Positions 16,793-29,500 of a stretch of DNA of 64,000 nt are shown in pieces. Source of the stretch: Boswellia sacra (taxonomy: Eukaryota; Streptophyta; Magnoliopsida; Sapindales; Burseraceae); contig SNVD02014941.1 in NCBI GenBank assembly GCA_013180625.2, positions 30,378 through 94,377 on the forward strand. The letters are read 5' to 3'. The number at the start of each line of letters is the position of its first letter. Position 1 is the stretch's first letter. The position numbers were made by a program, and so were the translations under genes. A model generated the notes under the pieces. The model saw only the letters and a program-made list of their open reading frames with translations. It did not search any database and had not been told where the DNA came from.

Positions 16793-16800
16793 AAATATAC
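16793..16800 (+). promoter_or_regulatory. PHR1-binding-type (P1BS) motif
   Basis: GAATATAC fits GNATATNC and lies about 750 bp upstream of the presumed transcription start of the first PHT1 gene. It may act together with the proximal copy at 17459, but could be chance. Confidence 0.35.
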
Positions 16801-17458
16801 TTGGGCATTTTGTTAACCATTTTCAATCCTTAAGCATCAACTTTTACTAGCAGAACTAGGGAAAATGGAGTGTAAGAGATTAAAAATGGATATCAATATC
16901 TTTGTCACAATCGATCGCCAGGGGTAGCTATGTGGCCCCATAACTATAAACCAAAGCAGAGCCCCATAAAGGTAGGCTAACGTTGTCTCCTGTTTAGGAT
17001 ACAATGCATGCTTCATTCCAGGTTTGCTTGCACGCTACAATTTTATCCAATAATTCTTGACGGATTCTGCTGTGAAATTGAATAGGAGATGACTTTGACT
17101 ACACAACACCCTTATTTATCCTACTAATCCAAACACCCCACCAGTTGCGATGATTATGGTACATATATAATGTCAATCTTTCCCAACTTTGGACAAATTA
17201 TATTTCAATCCAAGATTCCAAGATTAAAAAATTTTACATTGTTAATCGTACATATTTTGGTTTATGCAGTTTGGCCTCTAGCTAGCCAGGCTGCTGATGA
17301 TGAAATCTTATAGTTCAGATGGACAGCTATTCACGATACGTAATGTGTAGTAAAATAACGAGGAAATATCCCAGAAAGTGTAGCATATTACCATTAATTG
17401 AGAAGGACTTGAAAGCTGTACATGAAAGCGTTGACGGGGATTAAAGAATTATATTAGG

Positions 17459-17466
17459 GTATATGC
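17459..17466 (+). promoter_or_regulatory. proximal P1BS motif of the first PHT1 gene
   Basis: GTATATGC fits GNATATNC, the site of PHR1-type transcription factors that switch on phosphate-starvation genes. It lies about 50 bp upstream of a TATA-like TTTAAATAG (17512-17520), a usual position for a working site in PHT1 promoters. Confidence 0.6.
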
Positions 17467-17511
17467 TATTAGATGCCGGAGTGGATTCTGGGGTGAGTAA
17501 GGTTTCACTGA

Positions 17512-17520
17512 TTTAAATAG
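17512..17520 (+). promoter_or_regulatory. TATA-like box of the first PHT1 gene
   Basis: TTTAAATAG lies about 60 bp upstream of a good splice donor (17581). A start of transcription near 17540-17550 would give a short untranslated first exon. Confidence 0.5.
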
Positions 17521-17580
17521 CCGGCCAAGGCAACAGCATTTTCATTCCTCTAGCTAATTGTCTGCAAATTCAATAACCAG

Positions 17581-18804
17581 GTAATTAGCTTCTCTATCTC
17601 ACTTTCTTTTTAGAGTGCTTTATGTGAACCCTGAGAAGCTCCTTGCTTTTAGCAGGAACTGCATTTTTTTTTTTAAAATAATTTCATTATGGTCTGCTAA
17701 TTGTTGACTTTATGGAAAATATGAAGAAGTTCACAGTGTTGGTGGGGTACGCCTTCTTGCATTAATGGAAGTTGAAAAACACCGGAGTTTTTTTTTTTTT
17801 TTTTTTTCACTTCTCTTTTTCCTCAGCTACAAATACCAAAGTTGCATCCACCTAAAAACCCTTAATTAGCACTTAAGAATAGCTACATGAATATATTTGA
17901 AAGCTACAATCAGTTTCTATTTGCTCTTAGTTTTTTTTTTCCCTCCTCTACTTTTAATCAATCGAGGAAAATATTAATGAATTGGTGTAAGCCTCATGAA
18001 GGATCATAGGCATAATTTCTATATGCAAGCCATAGAATCCCTTCCGTGCTTTAGTTTGCTCCTCAATATCTTTCTTCGTTACACCGACAGAAGTACATTT
18101 CACTAGGTCGTCTGGAATAGTTGAACAGTAATTTTATTAATTAATTAAGTATGTACGCTCCGGCTTTCTCTTTGAACAATTCTAAACGCTAATTTGCTAT
18201 AGGCCGGTCTATGAACATTAGTTGAAGTCTTTTGTTCTATTCTCATGTCTTAATATTCTTCATATGTCATATACGTATGGATGCATATATATGTTTTCGA
18301 AGACTATTGAAAGAAGCTCCAAGTCTCTCTGGGAATTGAAGAGCTCTTGGATATCATATACAGTAGTTTGATTAACAAATATTGTACCTCGGCAACAAGG
18401 CAGCTGATCCCTCGGTTCTGTCGCTGTACAGGATGTCAATGAAAGTAATTGATGCATGCTTGAAAAGTAAACATGTTGTCATAAATGTCAATATCATTTT
18501 CTCTATTGAATTTGAGAATTTCACTTATTTAAATTGCATGGATAAGCAAAGAGGGAATTGTCTAAATCTTGTTTTGTCTTCATCGGAAATAATCTTGCAA
18601 ATTAATATCTTGATCCAGATACATCCAATCATGATAATTTTGGTTCAGAAAGAAATTGGGGCAAAAAAAAAAAATCACAATTAATTTGAATTTTGTTGCA
18701 GTGATTTCATTAATGAAATTGCGATTCCGTGAAAATATATAAGGTGATTTCAATACCATTATATATAATTAAATAAATTGATCTCCTTGTTCTTTTGTAT
18801 GCAG
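17581..18804 (+). other. 5' leader intron of the first PHT1 gene
   Basis: A donor (AACCAG|GTAATT) at 17581 and an acceptor (TTGTATGCAG|GAATA) ending at 18804 bound a 1224-bp intron, AT-rich with T-runs. Leader introns are common in plant PHT1 genes. The resulting leader has no upstream ATG. The prediction rests on splice consensus only. Confidence 0.6.
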
Positions 18805-18856
18805 GAATATATATCGATTTCCAAAGGTCTCGTGGGAGGAAGAGTAGTATCTAGCC

Positions 18857-20467
18857 ATGCCTGGAGAACAATTGACTGTGCTTAACGCACTTGATGTAGC
18901 AAAGACCCAATTGTACCATTTCACGGCTATTGTCATAGCTGGAATGGGATTCTTCACAGATGCATACGATCTCTTTTGCATCTCCTTGGTCACCAAGTTA
19001 CTTGGTCGCATATACTACCACGTTGATGGGGCAGAAAAGCCAGGCACACTGCCCCCTAATGTTTCAGCTGCCGTTAATGGTGTCGCCTTATGTGGAACTC
19101 TAGCTGGCCAGCTCTTCTTTGGTTGGCTTGGTGACAAATTAGGGCGTAAAAAAGTATATGGGATAACACTGATTCTTATGGTCTTTTGCTCTGTTGCCTC
19201 CGGGCTTTCCTTTGGGAAAGACCCAAAGGCTGTCATAACGACCCTTTGCTTCTTCAGGTTTTGGCTTGGCTTTGGCATTGGTGGCGACTATCCACTTTCA
19301 GCCACTATTATGTCTGAATATGCAAACAAAAGGACTCGTGGGGCATTTATTGCTGCGGTGTTCGCAATGCAAGGCTTTGGGATTTTGGCTGGTGGGATTG
19401 TGGCACTTATCGTATCAAGTGCCTTTGATCATAAATTTAAGGCTCCTCCATACTCGGAGAATGCCCTAGGCTCAACCGTGGACCAAGCAGACTATCTTTG
19501 GCGAATTATCTTGATGTTTGGTGCCCTTCCAGCTGCACTTACATACTACTGGCGTATGAAGATGCCTGAAACTGCTCGTTACACAGCTCTTGTTGCCAAG
19601 AACGCAAAACAAGCTGCTGCAGACATGTCAAAGGTTTTGCAAGTAGAACTTGAAGCCGAGGAGGAGAAGGTAGCTAAGCTAGCCATAGAGAAAAGGAACT
19701 CCTTTGGCTTGTTCTCTAAGCAGTTCTTGAAGCGTCACGGCCTTCACTTGTTCGGAACCACTTCCACTTGGTTCTTGTTGGACATTGCATTTTACAGTCA
19801 AAATCTATTCCAAAAGGATATCTTCAGTGCAATTGGATGGATTCCTGAAGCAAAAACTATGAATGCTATTCACGAGGTTTACAGGATCGCGAGGGCTCAA
19901 ACACTAATAGCACTATGCAGTACCGTTCCTGGTTATTGGTTCACAGTTTTCCTGATTGATTACATGGGGAGGTTTGCAATTCAACTGATGGGTTTCTTCT
20001 TCATGACCGTGTTCATGTTTGCTCTGGCTATTCCTTATAATTACTGGATCGAAAAGTCTCACAGAATTGGTTTCGTAATAATTTACTCACTAACCTTTTT
20101 CTTTGCCAATTTCGGACCAAATGCCACTACGTTTGTTGTGCCAGCTGAGATTTTCCCAGCCAGGTTGAGGTCAACTTGCCACGGAATATCGGCGGCAGCC
20201 GGGAAGGCAGGTGCTATAGTGGGTGCATTTGGTTTCTTGTACGCTGCCCAAAGCAAGGACCCTTCCAAGACTGATGCTGGCTATCCACCTGGTATTGGAG
20301 TCAAGAATTCGCTAATTATGCTTGGCGTAGTTAACTTTGCTGGAATGCTATGCACCTTCTGCGTACCAGAATCGAAGGGAAAATCCCTTGAGGAGTTGAC
20401 AGGAGAAAATGAAGAAAATGAAGAGACAGACCAGACAGCTGCTTCTACTAGGACTGCTCCAGTGTGA
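18857..20467 (+). CDS. PHT1: PHT1-family high-affinity H+/phosphate symporter (first copy)
   Basis: A plasma-membrane phosphate:proton symporter of the major facilitator superfamily that takes up inorganic phosphate from soil or apoplast. The 536-residue protein is uninterrupted, the usual PHT1 length, with 12 predicted membrane spans in two groups of six (about 24-232 and 296-505) around a charged cytosolic loop (233-295). The PHT1 signature [13 protein letters not shown] is at 142-154. By alignment to the fungal PiPT structure the phosphate-contacting residues appear conserved: Y145, Q172, W305, D309, Y313 and probably N418. The ATG at 18857 gives MPGEQL, equivalent to the normal PHT1 N-terminus. 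The tail is acidic. The coding region has no intron; the gene has a leader intron and a proximal P1BS motif, suggesting induction by low phosphate. A close paralogue lies 35 kb downstream on the same strand. The exact PHT1 subgroup is not assigned. Confidence 0.96.
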   Translation: MPGEQLTVLNALDVAKTQLYHFTAIVIAGMGFFTDAYDLFCISLVTKLLGRIYYHVDGAEKPGTLPPNVSAAVNGVALCGTLAGQLFFGWLGDKLGRKKVYGITLILMVFCSVASGLSFGKDPKAVITTLCFFRFWLGFGIGGDYPLSATIMSEYANKRTRGAFIAAVFAMQGFGILAGGIVALIVSSAFDHKFKAPPYSENALGSTVDQADYLWRIILMFGALPAALTYYWRMKMPETARYTALVAKNAKQAAADMSKVLQVELEAEEEKVAKLAIEKRNSFGLFSKQFLKRHGLHLFGTTSTWFLLDIAFYSQNLFQKDIFSAIGWIPEAKTMNAIHEVYRIARAQTLIALCSTVPGYWFTVFLIDYMGRFAIQLMGFFFMTVFMFALAIPYNYWIEKSHRIGFVIIYSLTFFFANFGPNATTFVVPAEIFPARLRSTCHGISAAAGKAGAIVGAFGFLYAAQSKDPSKTDAGYPPGIGVKNSLIMLGVVNFAGMLCTFCVPESKGKSLEELTGENEENEETDQTAASTRTAPV

Positions 20468-20902
20468 TCTATCTGATCTATTTCACTTAAGAACTTCATT
20501 TAACAATTTGTGTGAAAAACAATATTGGTGGTTTTCATTTCTTCTTGTGTGCAAACCCAATAATGTAGATATTTGCTCCTAGAATGCTTGATCCAAGGGC
20601 AACTATATACTGTATTGACTTTTTATCTTTTGGTTAATTTTCTCTGTGCTTCACGGTTCTGTTGCAATTCATAATATATCTATTTTCTTCTCTTTCGCTT
20701 TTATTTTTTAATTACAATTAAGGATATCATTTGTTTATCGATTATTTTTGTTGTTTTCTGTTTCCTCAATTCTGATCCTGTTGAAATTAATTTGGAAGAA
20801 ACTTATTTCCACTTTCTTGAGTTTATTTCAGAGGTCATTCGACTACTAATTGATCAGTTAGTATTATCTGCTGCAAAGACTTTCAACTTATGACATTGTA
20901 AA
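20468..20902 (+). other. 3' UTR and flank of the first PHT1 gene
   Basis: The sequence after the stop is T-rich, with AT-rich blocks at about 20670-20720 that could hold the poly(A) signal. It is followed directly by the transposon shell starting at 20903. Nothing else is recognisable. Confidence 0.5.
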
Positions 20903-21907
20903 GGGGAAATCCCGAAAACCCCCTCAGGTTTAGATAGATTACAATTAAATGCCTTCCTTTTCAGAGGGTTTCAATGACTAGTTTACCCCTCATAAAGTGC
21001 TATAAATATAAAGAATAATAAAAAAAAACATGCCTTAGATTTTCCCTCTCTCTGTCTTTTTATCCCCGTTTCCCAGATTTTCTTTCCCTACAAACAAATT
21101 TTTTCCTTCACTTCACTTAAACTTGTTTTTTAGTAGTGAAATAGTTTAATCTATATTTTAATCACAAAGATTTACAACAGAAAAGTAATCTCCACAAATC
21201 AAAATAATAAATCTAAAAGAAAATATGAATTGTAATTCATATAGCAAACACATGTAAAACATTTTGATGACCTGATATTTGAGCACCTAAAATTCTTCCG
21301 CTAAAAAAAAAATTAAGAAAGTTCAAAAAAACAAGATAATTGAGACCTACCACCACCAAATCCTCCATTGTCACCATTATCACTCATTCCCCGCATCAAA
21401 GTTCATATACACCTCCAATTCCCTTCCCAACTCATAAAGCTGTAAACTCATAACCAGTTTGCATCTTCTAAATAAATTACATGGATAGTAAAGATCTGCA
21501 AAAACAATCTCTATTCTGTAGAACTTAATAAAATTGACGCAGCCAACCCCACCAGTATTCATACGAAAATTGATGAAGTTAAAAAAAAAAAAAAAGAAAA
21601 TTCATTAAATTCCAAAAAGATAATTCTAAAGGATAGAACCACCTCGGCATCACTCGAATCATCGCCACGAATCATCGCCAGAAGTCCATGGCTTGCGACC
21701 ACAGTCAAGCCTTCGCAAGCTCTGAATTTCTTGAGCAAGCCTGATACAATTAATTTTCCTTCGAGTATCGCTCCTAGACCAGCCTACTTCTTTAACATTT
21801 TCTTTCTTTCTCACCCCACAACAACGAAACTAACCACCGCAAAACCACTGTTAAAAGAAGATTATTTTTACTTTGCTGATGTGCCGAACTTAAAAGTATA
21901 TATACAT

Positions 21908-22478
21908 TGTAGAGTGTAAAAATTTGTCAGATTAAGCTGGGGGATTTTGGAGTAAAAATATACCGAACGAAATTCTGACAAAACTATAGACTAGAATTTC
22001 TTATGAGTTCATAGTTAGTTAAGGTCAGATTAGTTACTGCTGAATGCATAAGATGTTAAATTTCTGAGTAGATTAGATTACAAAAATTTCGAGTGGATTA
22101 GTTGGACTTCGAAATTTTGGATAATGATAACATAATCAGATAGAATCGAGAATTTGAAATCTTGAGATCAGGAACATATCTAGATGGAATTCAAAATCAT
22201 AGTCTATCGTGAATTTGGATACGTTTGGATCCTTGTTGAATAAGAATTAAATCGCTAAGACTCAACTATAAAAGGACGCCAGGACTCAAGGTAAGGGAAT
22301 TCAGAACACTCTCAACCTAATATATTTCATTCGGTCACTGATTTGAGCATTGGAGAGTCTTAGCTGGCACCACTGCCGGCTAATTCTCTGACCATTTTTT
22401 CTCTGTTCTACAAATACTCAGCTCTCATACAAGTCTATCACGTGTATTCTTTGAGTGGCTGAAATTTAAACATCTACA
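21908..22478 (+). repeat. 5' LTR of the outer Tat-type element
   Basis: It starts TGTAGAGTG and ends CATCTACA, 571 bp. It contains a TATA-like CTATAAAAGG at about 22267. The partner LTR is at 41531-42046. Confidence 0.8.
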
Positions 22479-22515
22479 GTTGGCGCCGTCTATGGGAAAC
22501 GACAGACAAAAAATC

Positions 22516-24190
22516 ATGACTACAAATCCGGCTGAGGTTCACATAGTAACAGTTTTAGAAACTCGGGATACGAGAAACAATGGTGAAACTTTGCGAGAAA
22601 TTGCAAAGGGAAAGAAACCATGAGGAAAAATGACAAAAGGAAACGCTCGGGCCAAAAATTCAAAGGCTCCTAATGCTAATACAGAAATTAGAGACCTGAC
22701 CCAACAGAATCGCGAGATGCATGATAAAATGAAGGAAATGATGGATCAAATGAATAAAACTGAAGAGACAGAACATGTTCATGATCATCGAAGCCATCAA
22801 GATCGGTCCAATCATGAGAAAAGAAAGGAGCAAGAAGATGATAATACTACTGATTCTCATAATAGACGTCAGGATGAGTCTAGAGGAGACTCATTAACAA
22901 ATAAAAATGCAAGATAGATCACGAAGAGTCTACCAGGGAGCACCCATACTTGAAGAGAAACTCTTGGCAAAAGTGATATAAGGTATTCACTTGATGCACG
23001 AAGACGATCTAAGCAAAGGGATGATAAAAAAGATTTCACCCGAGCAAATCGATGGCAACACGAAGTTCGATATTTGGGGGAACAAATTGACAACCTTCAA
23101 AAGACACTCGGACTAGAGGCTATGACCCTTTAAGGGAGTTAGAATCACCATTTGTTAGGAGAATAGAACGAGCTGGACTACCGAGGAGGTTTGGCATGCC
23201 GCAAATAGCACCATATACTGGGCAATCCAATCCATTGGCTCATATTCAACTATATAAAGAGCTAATGGATGTGCAAGGAGTTTCAGATTATGTGAAGTGT
23301 AAGACTTTCCCCTTAGCTTTCACAGGTCTAGCTCGAACATGGTACAAAACGCTACGACCAAGGAGTATCCATTCTTTCTCACATCTGAGCCGAGAGTTTG
23401 CTAACCATTTTTGAGGGGCAAAAAGTCTTGGGAGGGAAGTTTCCTCGCTTTTGAAAATTCATCAAGAAGAAGGTGAGTCTCTTTGAAGCTTTGTCAATAG
23501 GTTTTATAATGATGGTGATGTAGCTTGGTGCTTTCGAAGATCAATATGCATTAGACGGAATCACTCGTAACATATGCTCGAGTATGCTTAGGTCTTCTTT
23601 TCAGGAAAATAAGCCAAGATCAAACCCTAAGGCTTACGAGCGTGCGTTAAAGGTGGCTGAAGCTGAAGAACTTTTTTAGGCAAAAAAAGAGTCCCTCCGT
23701 TTGACTAATAAACATAAGAAGAAAGATGTTAAAACCACAACAAACCACGACACAAATTCTGACGGAATAAACAATAAAAGAATGAGAAAACTTCTTCGCG
23801 CTATACAACTTTAGCACCTTTGACAGCAACCAGGGAATAAATACTTGTTTCATGCTCGAACAAAATTTGTACAAAAAGCAGCGGCCCCCGCCGCCCGCAC
23901 CCCTGAAACCCACCTCCACGCACCCCCACCCCCCCCCTTCTCTCTCCAATTAGAGGAAGTCTAGAAGAAAGAAACAAAAGGAAGCATTGTGACTTCCATG
24001 AAGATTTTGGTCATAATACCTCTGATTGTTATAACTTGAGAAATCAGATCGAAGCGCTGATTCGTCAAGGCAAACTAAATGAGTTCATTGTGCAAGTGCA
24101 AGAAGCCCAATAAGGTGTCAGTAAGGTTGAGTCTGAACAAAAAGGTTTCAAGGATACAACAAGTGATGATGACTACATCGACACCATCTC
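22516..24190 (+). pseudogene. decayed gag gene of the outer Tat-type element
   Basis: The gag reading frame opens at ATG 22516, 38 bp after the LTR, and is broken by an early TGA (22621), a TAG (22915-22917) and several frameshifts. A lysine/glutamate-rich N-terminal part (22630-22914) is followed by a retrotransposon gag domain (about 23130-23410, with the TWYKTLRP block typical of gypsy gag). The C-terminal zinc-finger region is at 23981-24112, reading CDFHEDFGHNTSDC and then a NQIEALIRQGKL block, diagnostic of Tat/Ogre-type gag. A C-rich low-complexity tract (about 23880-23938) interrupts it. The gene is non-functional. Confidence 0.75.
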
Positions 24191-25770
24191 TTGAAGTCCA
24201 ACACTAGTAGATTTTGGTATGAGATGGGAAAAAATATTCAAGTGAAATTGCAACTGGGAAGGAATGCATAGAGATTGGACTTAGTTAACAAGAAGCAAAA
24301 AAGATCTGAAATTGAATGAATCAATTCAAAATTTCAAAATTATTATCAGTAAGTCAATATCTTTCATGTTGTTTTCTTTAGATTAAATTTCATTGTTTAG
24401 TTGAATAATCTCTTGAGGATTAAGTTCTTTTATGCTGGTTAATCCCCTAAGGTTTATTATATCGAGCTATAAATTTTATTTGTTCATATGAATGAGTGGA
24501 TGAATGTTTACAGTTTAAAGCAAATTTAGCTTTAAGTTAGTCATGCTTATGAGGCTAAATAAATCCAAATGGTGAATGGTAAGCCCTAAAAGGCCTTCCA
24601 AAGTTGGGTACTTTAGATGGCTACGAAAGAGAGAGACATCATGTAGAAAAAGTGATATGGTAATATACTTTTGTTTAAAAAAAAAAAAGTCTACTATCTC
24701 TCATTTTCAATTTGAATCGAAATATATTTTGGCGGGTTCAGATCAATCTCAATTGGTACAACATGTCCTTAGTGGGTTCCAATCAATTTGCATTGAACAG
24801 TCTGAATAAAGACATAATTGCACGTGGGTTGCTATCAAATGGAATAGGAATACGACAATTGTATGAAAAATATAAAGATGACATGTCACGTGAAGTACAA
24901 TCCATAAGAATGTAAGATCATTATGTTAAAAATTTCAAGACGGACTAAATTCAGAATAATGGATTATAATCGGTAACAAATTTCTAGAATAAGATAAAGT
25001 TTATTACTTTAATCTTATTAAAAAATTTAGAGTGGAACAAATATTATTTAATTCCATTCATATGTTTTCGGGTGGAATAAGTTGTTTAGTTTAATTCTAC
25101 CGAATACAAATTCTAATAGAGTAAAACGCTTGTATTTAAAGACTTCGGCTATCTTCCAAAAGTGAAAAGTCGAATGAAAGGTGATATTTGGACTACCGAA
25201 TTAATTAAAGCAGCCCACTTTGTGATTCAATCAATATGGTGTGGTTGAGTTGCGTATATGGAAAATCAATGTGAATATGAGTGCAAGTGTTTATAAGAAA
25301 GTCAGAAAAGAAATTGAAGGTTTGAAAATTTTAATCTATACTTGTGAATACAAGTACTATGAAGTTCAGTCTATCTGTGGAAGCATGGGCAAAACAACTG
25401 GTATAGAAGAAAATAAATTAATACTTTGAAATGTTGAATTGATTAGAATTGTTGGCTTGGACAATTAAATCATGGTAGTCCAAATATTAAAAGTGAGCCA
25501 AAAATAACTATGGGCTTGTGCTGATTAAATACAAGAAGAAAGAGATTTCAAAGCTCATCCTTGGAAGATTCAAAGGTGAGAATTCATAAAATTAAATTTT
25601 AGAACTCGGAATGTAAAAGCTTAGACTTGAAGCTATCTTATATAGCTTATCTTCAAAATTAGACTGCATGAAAGTTTTAGAAAAGATTCAGATTGAAAGT
25701 TGCTGAAAAATCAAAACTTCCGATGCAAAGATGAAATGATGAACTATTTCTGAGTTAGGGATGAATATGC

Positions 25771-26222
25771 TGTTAAGAAAGCAACCCCATCCCATTCCGT
25801 TCTCCAAGTCTAATTTATGATGTGTGTTAAATATTTATTTATGTTGTGTGAGTTAGTGGGTGTTCAATGTTTGAGTTATACTTGTGTAGTGGGCACTAAA
25901 AGCTTATTTATGTGGTGTAAGTTACATTTGTGTGGTGTAGGTTTGGTTTGATTTTGTGTGGCTATGGTTACTTCTTGTAAACTATAAATAGCCCTCTTTG
26001 TTTGAGTTTTATGTATCCAAGTATCTAAGAATTCTAAGGATTCAAGAATCCTAGAATCAAAGAAAATATTAGTTCTTCCTTTTGAGTGTTTATTTTGGTG
26101 TTCTTCTTCTTCAAATTAAAAGAAGTGTTGTAGTGAGATTTGGTGTGGCTATAATACAAACAATTTATTTTGTTTGTTCATTGGCTCTTAAATTAGAGTA
26201 TTGTACTCTAGTTTGTTCAACA
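25771..26222 (+). repeat. 5' LTR of the copia element
   Basis: It runs from TGTTAAGAAAGC to TTGTTCAACA, 452 bp, with a TATA-like ACTATAAATAGCC at about 25981. Confidence 0.93.
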
Positions 26223-26577
26223 TTTGGTATTAGAGCTTTGGTGTTAAGGCGTACATAGTATTGTTGGAGGAACCTAGCTTGGGTTAGTGAGTGGTTACCT
26301 TTATGGTTGTATACATGTCTAGGAAAGCTTTGTCAAAAGGACTATAAAAGTCTAAGGAAACTTGTTTTTAAGTGAGACCGTTTGTGACCCCTCCAGTTTT
26401 TCCTGGAAGCTTTCCTGGTGTATATTAAATCGTATAGGCATTTACTACCATTCTGGGTTATTATCCAATAGTAAAGTGTGTATACGGATACGTGAACTGT
26501 TTTCAGTGCAGTTATCTTGAGTCGTGAAAAGTTTACTTTGCAAGTTTGAAAGAGAGCTTGTTCGGTAAATTTGAAGT

Positions 26578-29500
26578 ATTGCCGGCACGATAGGTGACCT
26601 TCAAGTAGTTAGAGGAATTAAAAAGCTCAACAATAACCAAAACTACAACACTTGGGCAACGTGTTTAGAGTCCTACCTACAAGGTCAAGACCTTTGGGAG
26701 GTGGTCGGTGGTAGTGAAGTTACACAACCGACAGTAGAAGATACAAATGGCATTTTGCGAAAATGGAAGATTAAAGCAGGCAAAGCAATGTTTGCTTTAA
26801 AGACCACAGTTGAAGAAGAAATGTTGGAGCATATTCGAGATGCTAAGACACCAAAAGAAGTATGAGACACTTTTGCTACACTTTTTTCAAAAAGGAATGA
26901 TACAAGATTACAACTTCTTGAAAATGAGTTGTTATCAATGAAGCAACGTGACATGACAATTGCCCAGTACTTTCACAAGGTGAAGTCGATATGCCGCGAA
27001 ATTTCAGAGTTAGATTCCACAGCTGCTATTGGGGAAGCTAGGATAAAACGAATAATTATCCATGGTTTAAGACCCGAATATCGAGGTTTTGTTGCTGCAG
27101 TACAGGGATGGCCGACACAACTATCACTTGTTGAATTTGAAAATTTGCTTACTAGTCAAGAAGTTATGGCTAAGCAAATGGGAGGAGTTTCTTTGAAAGG
27201 AGAGCAGGAAGCACTCTACACCAACAAAAACAAAGGCAACTTCAAGCAGCATGCCAAAGGCAGATCTAATGGTGACAAGACAAAAAGTCATCAAGGAGAT
27301 GAAGGCTCTCATATAGGGGGAGCTTCGAAGAATCGCGTTAACACTAAAAAGTTCGATGGCAAGTGTTACAACTGTGGAAAGATGGGTCACATGGCGAAAG
27401 ATTGTTTGTCTAAGAAAAAGCATGTAGAGAGTAATGTCGCTAGTTCCAAATCTAAGGAAAATAGCGAAGATAGTTGGGATGCCGAAGCATCCTTTGTAGT
27501 GGAGGACGAAGAATTAGCTTTGACAGTTACAAATGAACAGATCAGTTATGGAAATGATTGGATTGTTGATTCTGGTTGCTCAAATCATATGACAGGTGAT
27601 AAACATAAATTACAAAACCTGATAGAATACAAGGGAAATCGAGTGGTGGTAACTGCTGATAATTCAAGATTACCGATCACTCACATCGATAAGACGATAG
27701 TTGTGCCCCGATATAGTTCTGGTCAAGTGATGCTTGAAGATGTTTATCATGTTCCTGGCATGAAGAAAAATTTGCTTTCAGTGGCACAATTAACATTATC
27801 AGGTCACTATGTCTTGTTTGGTCTGCGAGATGTAAAGGTGTACAAGGACCTCGACATGTCACAAAAGCCAATAATGGAAGGACGGCGACTGGAGTCAGTG
27901 TATATGATGTCAGCAGAGTCTGCATATGTAGACAAGACAAGGAAAAATGAGATGGCAGATTTATGGCACATGCGATTGGGTCACGTTAGCTATTCTAAGC
28001 TAAATGTGATGGTGAAGAAGTTGATGCTTAAGGGACTTCCTAAGCTTGATGTGAGAATAGACACAATCTGTGCGGGATGTCAGTATGGCAAAGCACATCA
28101 ATTGCCATACGAGGAATCGAAGTTTAAAGCAAAGGAACCATTAGAGTTAGTTCACTCTGATGTATTTGGGCCCGTTAAGCAATCATCAATTAGTGGAATG
28201 CGGTATATGGTGACGTTCATTGATGATTTCTCCAAATATGTGTGGGTCTTCTTTATGAAAGAAAAATCTGACACATTCTCAAAATTTAAAGAATTCAAAG
28301 AGATAGTTGAAGGAGAAGTGGGAAAGAAGATTCGTTGCTTGCGTACAGACAATGGAGGTGAATATAGCTCAGACGAGTTTTCTCAATACCTTCAGAAATG
28401 TCAAATACGTCATCAGTATACATGTGCCAATACACTGCAACAAAATGGTGTAGCTGAAAGAAAGAATCGACATCTTGCAGAAACTTGTCGAAGTATGTTA
28501 CATGCAAAGAATGTACCAGGAAGATTTTGGGCTGAAGCTATGAGAACCTCTGCTCATGTGATCAATAAGCTTCCTTAACCAAGGTTAGGATCTATATCAC
28601 CCTTTGAAAAATTGTGGGACATGAAACCTATGGTTAGCTACTTTCGAGTATTTGGATGTGTATACTATGTATTTGTTCCTGATCATTTACGTAGCAAGTT
28701 TGATAAGAAAGCAATTAGATATATCTTTGTGGGATATGATAGCCAAAGAAAAGGGTGGAAATGCTGTGATCCTACAAGTGAAAGGTGTTATACATCACGA
28801 GATGTAGTATTCGATGAAACTTCTTCTTGGTGGTCCTCAGAAAAGGAGGTGTTATCAGATTCAAAAGAATTTGAAGACAAGTTACAACAGAAGATGATAG
28901 AGCATATTGTCCAAATTCAAACAAGTTCAGATAAAGATGAAGATCCATACGATAATAATGATGATGATCAAGATGTAGCTCAGAATCCTTGGCAAACTGG
29001 TGTGTATGGACAAGATAATAGACCTGGTGAAGTAGAAGAATTAATTCCACAATCACAACTTAGAAGGTCAACAAGACTACGAAAGCCAAATCCAAAATAT
29101 GCCAATGCAGCCATAGCTGAAGAAATTATTGCAAAAGATCCTGAGACTTTTGAAGAAGCATCTCAGAGATCTGAGTGGATTCAAGCTATAAAAGAAGAAG
29201 TCACAGCACTAGAGCAAAATCAGACATGGGATCTAGTGCCAAAGCCAAGAGATGTGAAACCTATATCTTGTAAATGGGTTTACAAGATAAAGCATCGTCC
29301 AGATGGATCAATTGAAAGGTACAAGGCTAGATTGGTTGCACAAGGGTTCTCTCAACAATATGGGCTAGATTATGATGAAACGTTTAGTTCAGTGGCAAAA
29401 CTTACAACTGTACGAGTCCTGCTAGCACTCGCAACCAACAAAGATTGGAACTTATGGCAAATGGATGTGAAAAATGCCTTTTTGCATGGGGAGTTAGATC

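Larger units (their letters stand above)
12451..17458. other. long AT-rich intergenic region upstream of the first PHT1 gene
   Basis: I recognise no gene here. The region contains a TA/TG microsatellite (13051-13112), further TA runs near 13718-13736 and many homopolymers. A transposon-end-like phrase (TGACGGAGCCAAAAAG) occurs at about 13117, but no matching opposite end was found. The open frames (14800-14988 minus, 15595-15834) are low-complexity and probably spurious. Distal promoter motifs of the PHT1 gene are listed separately. Confidence 0.4.
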
